Positions 5,422 to 7,347 of a stretch of DNA of 7,347 bases are shown here, piece by piece. The notes under the pieces are model-generated. The model saw nothing but the letters and a program-made list of their open reading frames with translations, searched no databases and had not been told where the DNA came from. This DNA is from Verrucomicrobiota bacterium (GTDB lineage: Bacteria; Verrucomicrobiota; Verrucomicrobiia; Verrucomicrobiales; Verrucomicrobiaceae). A program made the translations under genes and the position numbers. Each line of letters opens with the position of its first letter. Positions within the stretch are counted from its first letter, which is position 1. The DNA lies in NCBI GenBank assembly GCA_023428335.1, contig JAEYYS010000106.1, forward strand, positions 1 through 7,347. Reading direction: 5' to 3'.

Positions 5422-7347
5422 ATGTTGCCGCCTGTCGAATCCGCCACATCCCCTGCCTTTGACGGGCCGGAGTGCGTGCCGGACTACCGGCCGCCGGCGG
5501 GGGGCTACGATGAGATGCTGGCACCGGACGGCTCGCTGCGACCGCACTGGCGCCACTTTGGCGGCTATCTCGCCCAATGCCCGCCCGGCGAGTTGCAGAC
5601 CCGCGCCGCTGCCATGCAGCGCCTGTTGCGCGACCACGGTGTCACCTACAACGTTTACGACGACGCCCTCGGCACCCGTCGCCCCTGGTCGCTCGACCTG
5701 CTGCCCTTCCTCGTTGCCGAAACCGAATGGCGCGAACTGAGCGCCGGACTCGACCAGCGCGGCCGCCTGCTCAACGCCCTGCTCGCCGATCTCTATGGCC
5801 CGCAAAGCGTGATTGCCGCCGGCCTGCTGCCACCGCGCCTGCTGCATGCCAACCCCGGCTACCTGCGCCCCGCGCTCGGTGTCCTGCCACCCGGTGGCTG
5901 CTGGCTGGCCGGCCTCGCCTGCGATCTGGTGCGCGGGGGTGACGGCCGCTGGCAGGTGCTGAGCGACCGCGCCGAACGCCCGGCCGGCCACGGCTACGCC
6001 CTGGAAAACCGCGTCATTCTGTCGAACGTCTTCTCCGCGGCCTTTCACGCCGCCCGCGTGCGCCGGTTGGCCGGCCATTTCGATCGACTGCGCGAGCGCC
6101 TGCAGGGGCTGGCACCCAACAACCGTCACGGACGTCCCGGCATCGTCCTGCTGACACCGGGGCCTCACCACGAGACCTACTACGAGCACGCCTTCCTCGC
6201 CCGACATCTCGGCTTTCCCCTCGTCGAGGGCGCCGACCTCACCACTCGCGACCGCCATCTGCACCTGAAGACGCTCGAGGGTCTGCACCGCATCGACGTG
6301 CTGGTGCGCCATGTCGACGACCGGTGGTGCGATCCCCTGGAGCTTCAGGCCGAATCCCTGCTGGGTGTCGCCGGTCTCGCCGAGGCCTGGCGCACGGGCA
6401 ATGTCGCCCTCGCCAACGGCCTTGGCGCCGGCCTGGTTGACACCCCCGCCCTGCATCCCTTCCTGCCCGCGCTCAGTCGCCACCTGCTCGGTGAGGACCT
6501 GCGTTTGGCCAGTGTCGACACCCTGTGGTGCGCGCAGGCGGATGCCCTGGAGCGGGTCTGCGCTGAGCCCGGCCGCTGGGTGGTCAAACCCGCCTTTGCC
6601 CGCGGCGGTCGCGACCCGGTCTTCCTTGCCGACCTCGATGCGGCAGCCCAGGCCCGACTGCTTGCACAACTGCGCGCCGCGCCGCATGAATGGGTTGCCC
6701 AGGAGGTGCTGTCGCTGTCAACCACGCCGACCTGGACCGGCGATCGCCTGGAGCCTCGGCCGCTTGTGTGGCGCACCTTCAGCGTCGCCGATGGCGGCCG
6801 CTACGAGGCCATGCCCGGCGGCTTGGCGCGGGTCAGTCCCGAACCCGGGCGCTGGCTGATCACCCTGCGCAGCGGCGGCATCAGCAAGGACACCTGGGTG
6901 ATTGCCGATCAAGAGGCCGCACCGCTGGAGGCACCGCGACCGGCCGCCAGTGTGACACTGCGTCCGGCGCGTCCGCCGAGCGGTGTGCCGAGCCGAGCCG
7001 CCGACCACCTCTTTTGGTTCGGCCGCTACGCCGAACGGCTGGAACAGACCGCGCGTTTGCTGCGCGCGGTACTGCAGCGTCTCAACGGTGAAACCGCCGA
7101 GACCGAACAGCGCGAACTGGCCGCCTGCGCCGCGCTCGCCGGTGAACTGGAGTTGTCGGCCGGTGACTTCGAGAGCCAACTACCCGCCTTGCTCGGCGAT
7201 GCCAGCCGCGTCGGCAGCCTGCCGGATCTGGTCCAGCGACTCCTCTTCAACGCCTCGGCCGCGCGCGACCGTCTCTCGGACGACACCTGGCGACTCGTCC
7301 ATCGCATCGAGCGCGACGCCCGCCTGCCGGCCGGCCCTTTCCAGGCC
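5422..7347 (+). CDS. Circularly permuted ATP-grasp / alpha-E fusion protein (3' end missing)
   Basis: The frame is open for 642 codons to the right edge without a stop. An in-frame TGA at 5413 makes the ATG at 5422 the furthest upstream start, just ahead of the conserved GGYDEMLAPDGSLRPHW (28-43). Residues about 28-495 are the circularly permuted ATP-grasp domain (DUF404/DUF407 type). Landmarks are RLLRDHGVTYNVYDD (67-81), NALLADLYGPQ (118-128), HANPGYLRP (142-150), DRAERPAGHGYALENRV (182-198), IVLLTPGPHHETYYEHAFLARHLGFPLVEGADL (241-273), CDPLEL (303-308) and WVVKPAFARGGRDPVF (386-401, likely nucleotide-binding Lys). The alpha-E (DUF403) domain begins near 520, with PSRAADHLFWFGRYAERLEQTARLLR (523-548) and DRLSDDTWRLVHRIE (616-630), and is cut off by the edge. 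The family is predicted to ligate or tag peptides, often beside transglutaminase-like and Anbu-type peptidase genes. The substrate is unknown. Cytoplasmic; no signal peptide. Confidence 0.88.
   Translation, partial: MLPPVESATSPAFDGPECVPDYRPPAGGYDEMLAPDGSLRPHWRHFGGYLAQCPPGELQTRAAAMQRLLRDHGVTYNVYDDALGTRRPWSLDLLPFLVAETEWRELSAGLDQRGRLLNALLADLYGPQSVIAAGLLPPRLLHANPGYLRPALGVLPPGGCWLAGLACDLVRGGDGRWQVLSDRAERPAGHGYALENRVILSNVFSAAFHAARVRRLAGHFDRLRERLQGLAPNNRHGRPGIVLLTPGPHHETYYEHAFLARHLGFPLVEGADLTTRDRHLHLKTLEGLHRIDVLVRHVDDRWCDPLELQAESLLGVAGLAEAWRTGNVALANGLGAGLVDTPALHPFLPALSRHLLGEDLRLASVDTLWCAQADALERVCAEPGRWVVKPAFARGGRDPVFLADLDAAAQARLLAQLRAAPHEWVAQEVLSLSTTPTWTGDRLEPRPLVWRTFSVADGGRYEAMPGGLARVSPEPGRWLITLRSGGISKDTWVIADQEAAPLEAPRPAASVTLRPARPPSGVPSRAADHLFWFGRYAERLEQTARLLRAVLQRLNGETAETEQRELAACAALAGELELSAGDFESQLPALLGDASRVGSLPDLVQRLLFNASAARDRLSDDTWRLVHRIERDARLPAGPFQA

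Noticed and set aside
4879..6687. A 602-codon open frame on the minus strand
   Set aside because: It lies antisense across the end of the isomerase gene, the small HTH-like gene and the ATP-grasp gene, all of which have strong family motifs or tight operon spacing. Its Gly/Gln/Ala-rich product has no recognisable domain. Long shadow frames are expected in GC-rich DNA.
1..7347. tRNA, rRNA, CRISPR array, insertion sequence, prophage or attachment site
   Set aside because: No cloverleaf, regularly spaced repeats, transposase motifs, terminal inverted repeats or target duplications were seen on either strand by eye.

Overview
The window is GC-rich, tightly packed bacterial DNA that reads like ordinary chromosome. 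There is no sign of phage, insertion sequence, CRISPR array, tRNA or rRNA. The best guess for the source is a Verrucomicrobiota bacterium, perhaps Opitutae-like. The grounds are a planctomycete-type cytochrome gene (PSCyt1 style) next to a DUF1080 protein, a long-form IspH, a KDO-pathway isomerase (implying a Gram-negative envelope), and very weak use of Shine-Dalgarno sites. This is inference from gene content, not a phylogenetic test.

Left part (1-996, minus strand): the first 38 codons of a secreted cytochrome-like protein run off the left edge. Upstream of it on the same strand, across a 218-base gap holding small inverted repeats, is a secreted DUF1080 (3-keto-disaccharide hydrolase family) protein. 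Both look like parts of a periplasmic carbohydrate or polymer breakdown set. A divergent promoter region with an AT-rich palindrome (997-1110) separates them from the next block.

Centre (1111-4010): an L,D-transpeptidase lipoprotein is followed after 4 bases by ispH (last step of the MEP isoprenoid pathway), probably as one transcript. This pairs a cell-wall cross-linking enzyme with the source of isoprenoid lipid carriers. They converge, with only 7 bases between stop codons, on a minus-strand tRNA-dihydrouridine synthase.

Right part (4011-7347, plus strand): a 101-base divergent promoter region drives the dihydrouridine synthase to the left and, to the right, a D-arabinose-5-phosphate isomerase (SIS plus two CBS domains). 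That gene is followed after 2 bases by a small basic HTH-like protein of unknown role. After 78 bases comes a large gene, open to the right edge, that fuses a circularly permuted ATP-grasp domain to an alpha-E domain. The family of this last gene is predicted to make or tag peptides, usually together with a transglutaminase-like protease that would lie outside the window.

Most genes here lack a visible Shine-Dalgarno motif. Several have a TAG-starting -10-like box only a few bases upstream of the start codon, which suggests leaderless or very short-leader transcripts. I see no complete, clearly undescribed system. The least explained parts are the small HTH-like protein, the ATP-grasp/alpha-E fusion next to it, and the promoter and start architecture.
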